Assembly: GCA_015490105.1 (NCBI GenBank)
Contig: WFYK01000029.1
Location: 1 to 14,391, forward strand
Origin: Aquificaceae bacterium
GTDB lineage: Bacteria; Aquificota; Aquificia; Aquificales; Aquificaceae
Length of the DNA: 14,391 bases
Direction: 5' to 3'
The notes beneath the pieces were generated by a model, which did no database searches, was not told the origin of the DNA, and was given only the letters and a program-made list of their open reading frames with translations. Below, in pieces: positions 14,259-14,391 of this stretch. A program made the translations under genes and the position numbers. Each line of letters starts with the position of its first letter. Positions within the stretch are counted from its first letter, which is position 1.

Positions 14259-14391
14259 CTACTTAACCAAAATGAACCTGTCGTATCTCAGATCAACGGT
14301 TCCGTAGCTTACAGCGGATGCCATTACACTCGCTATCCTACTGGCTACCACTTCGTTTATCTCCTCCGCGGGCGGTAGTATCAGAGTGAGC
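14259..14391 (-). CDS. ftsQ: FtsQ, C-terminal 43 residues (5' part beyond window)
   Basis: The right edge opens in a minus-strand frame that ends with TAG at 14259-14261. The 43 visible residues include LILPPAEEINEVVASRI and close with GTVDLRYDRFILVK. A VDLRY-like final strand is the normal ending of FtsQ/DivIB, where it forms the beta-domain face that binds FtsB/FtsL. Position directly before ftsA-ftsZ is the standard ftsQAZ order and supports the call. It is too short for a call from sequence alone, so confidence rests on the ending plus context. Confidence 0.85.
   Translation of the reverse strand, partial: LTLILPPAEEINEVVASRIASVMASAVSYGTVDLRYDRFILVK

Noticed and set aside
1..14391. tRNA, rRNA, CRISPR array, insertion sequence or riboswitch
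   Set aside because: The whole window is filled by protein genes with gaps no longer than 67 bases. No repeat-spacer pattern, transposase or structured RNA was seen.

Overview
The gene content, the mix of short overlaps and tight Shine-Dalgarno spacing, and the highly charged, Glu/Lys-rich proteins point to a thermophilic bacterium of the Aquificales (Aquifex / Hydrogenobacter / Thermocrinis type). Particularly telling is a stalk cluster of two different ATP-synthase b subunits plus delta, separate from the rest of the synthase genes. The genus-level assignment is inference from recall of gene families; no search was run.

The window holds three transcription blocks. Block 1 (positions 1-5070, minus strand) starts at a divergent promoter region near 5071-5137 and reads leftward: a duplicated ferritin-like protein, a DUF815-type ATPase, the tRNA 2-thiouridylase MnmA, and a large membrane Cache-HAMP-GGDEF-EAL cyclic-di-GMP protein that runs off the left edge. 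Junctions are 14-, 4- and 1-nt overlaps, so this looks like one operon. Block 2 (5138-8147, plus strand) starts from the same divergent region: ATP synthase b', b and delta, then ndk and rodA, again with overlaps or gaps of a few bases. rodA has no ATG, GTG or TTG that would keep its first membrane helix, so an unusual initiator (ATC at 7092 or CTG at 7095) is likely.

Block 3 (14391 down to 8138, minus strand) is a division cluster with extra passengers: the 3' end of ftsQ, ftsA, ftsZ, an 88-codon gene of unknown function, hslO (Hsp33), an oligopeptide-type extracellular solute-binding protein, and a HIRAN-domain protein with an unrecognised N-terminal half. The four genes ftsZ to the binding protein are joined by 1-4 nt overlaps. 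Before the HIRAN gene there is a short gap holding two near-adjacent perfect palindromes. Blocks 2 and 3 converge and overlap by 10 nt, leaving no room for a conventional terminator between them.

The blocks combine housekeeping functions (division ring FtsQ/A/Z, SEDS glycosyltransferase RodA, ATP synthase stator, nucleotide balancing, tRNA thiolation) with stress or signalling functions (Hsp33, ferritin-like, c-di-GMP). I see no tRNA, rRNA, CRISPR array, insertion sequence or integration signature. There is no gene-free stretch longer than about 70 bases. The least explained items are the 88-codon gene between ftsZ and hslO, the HIRAN protein and its palindromic leader, and the start of rodA.
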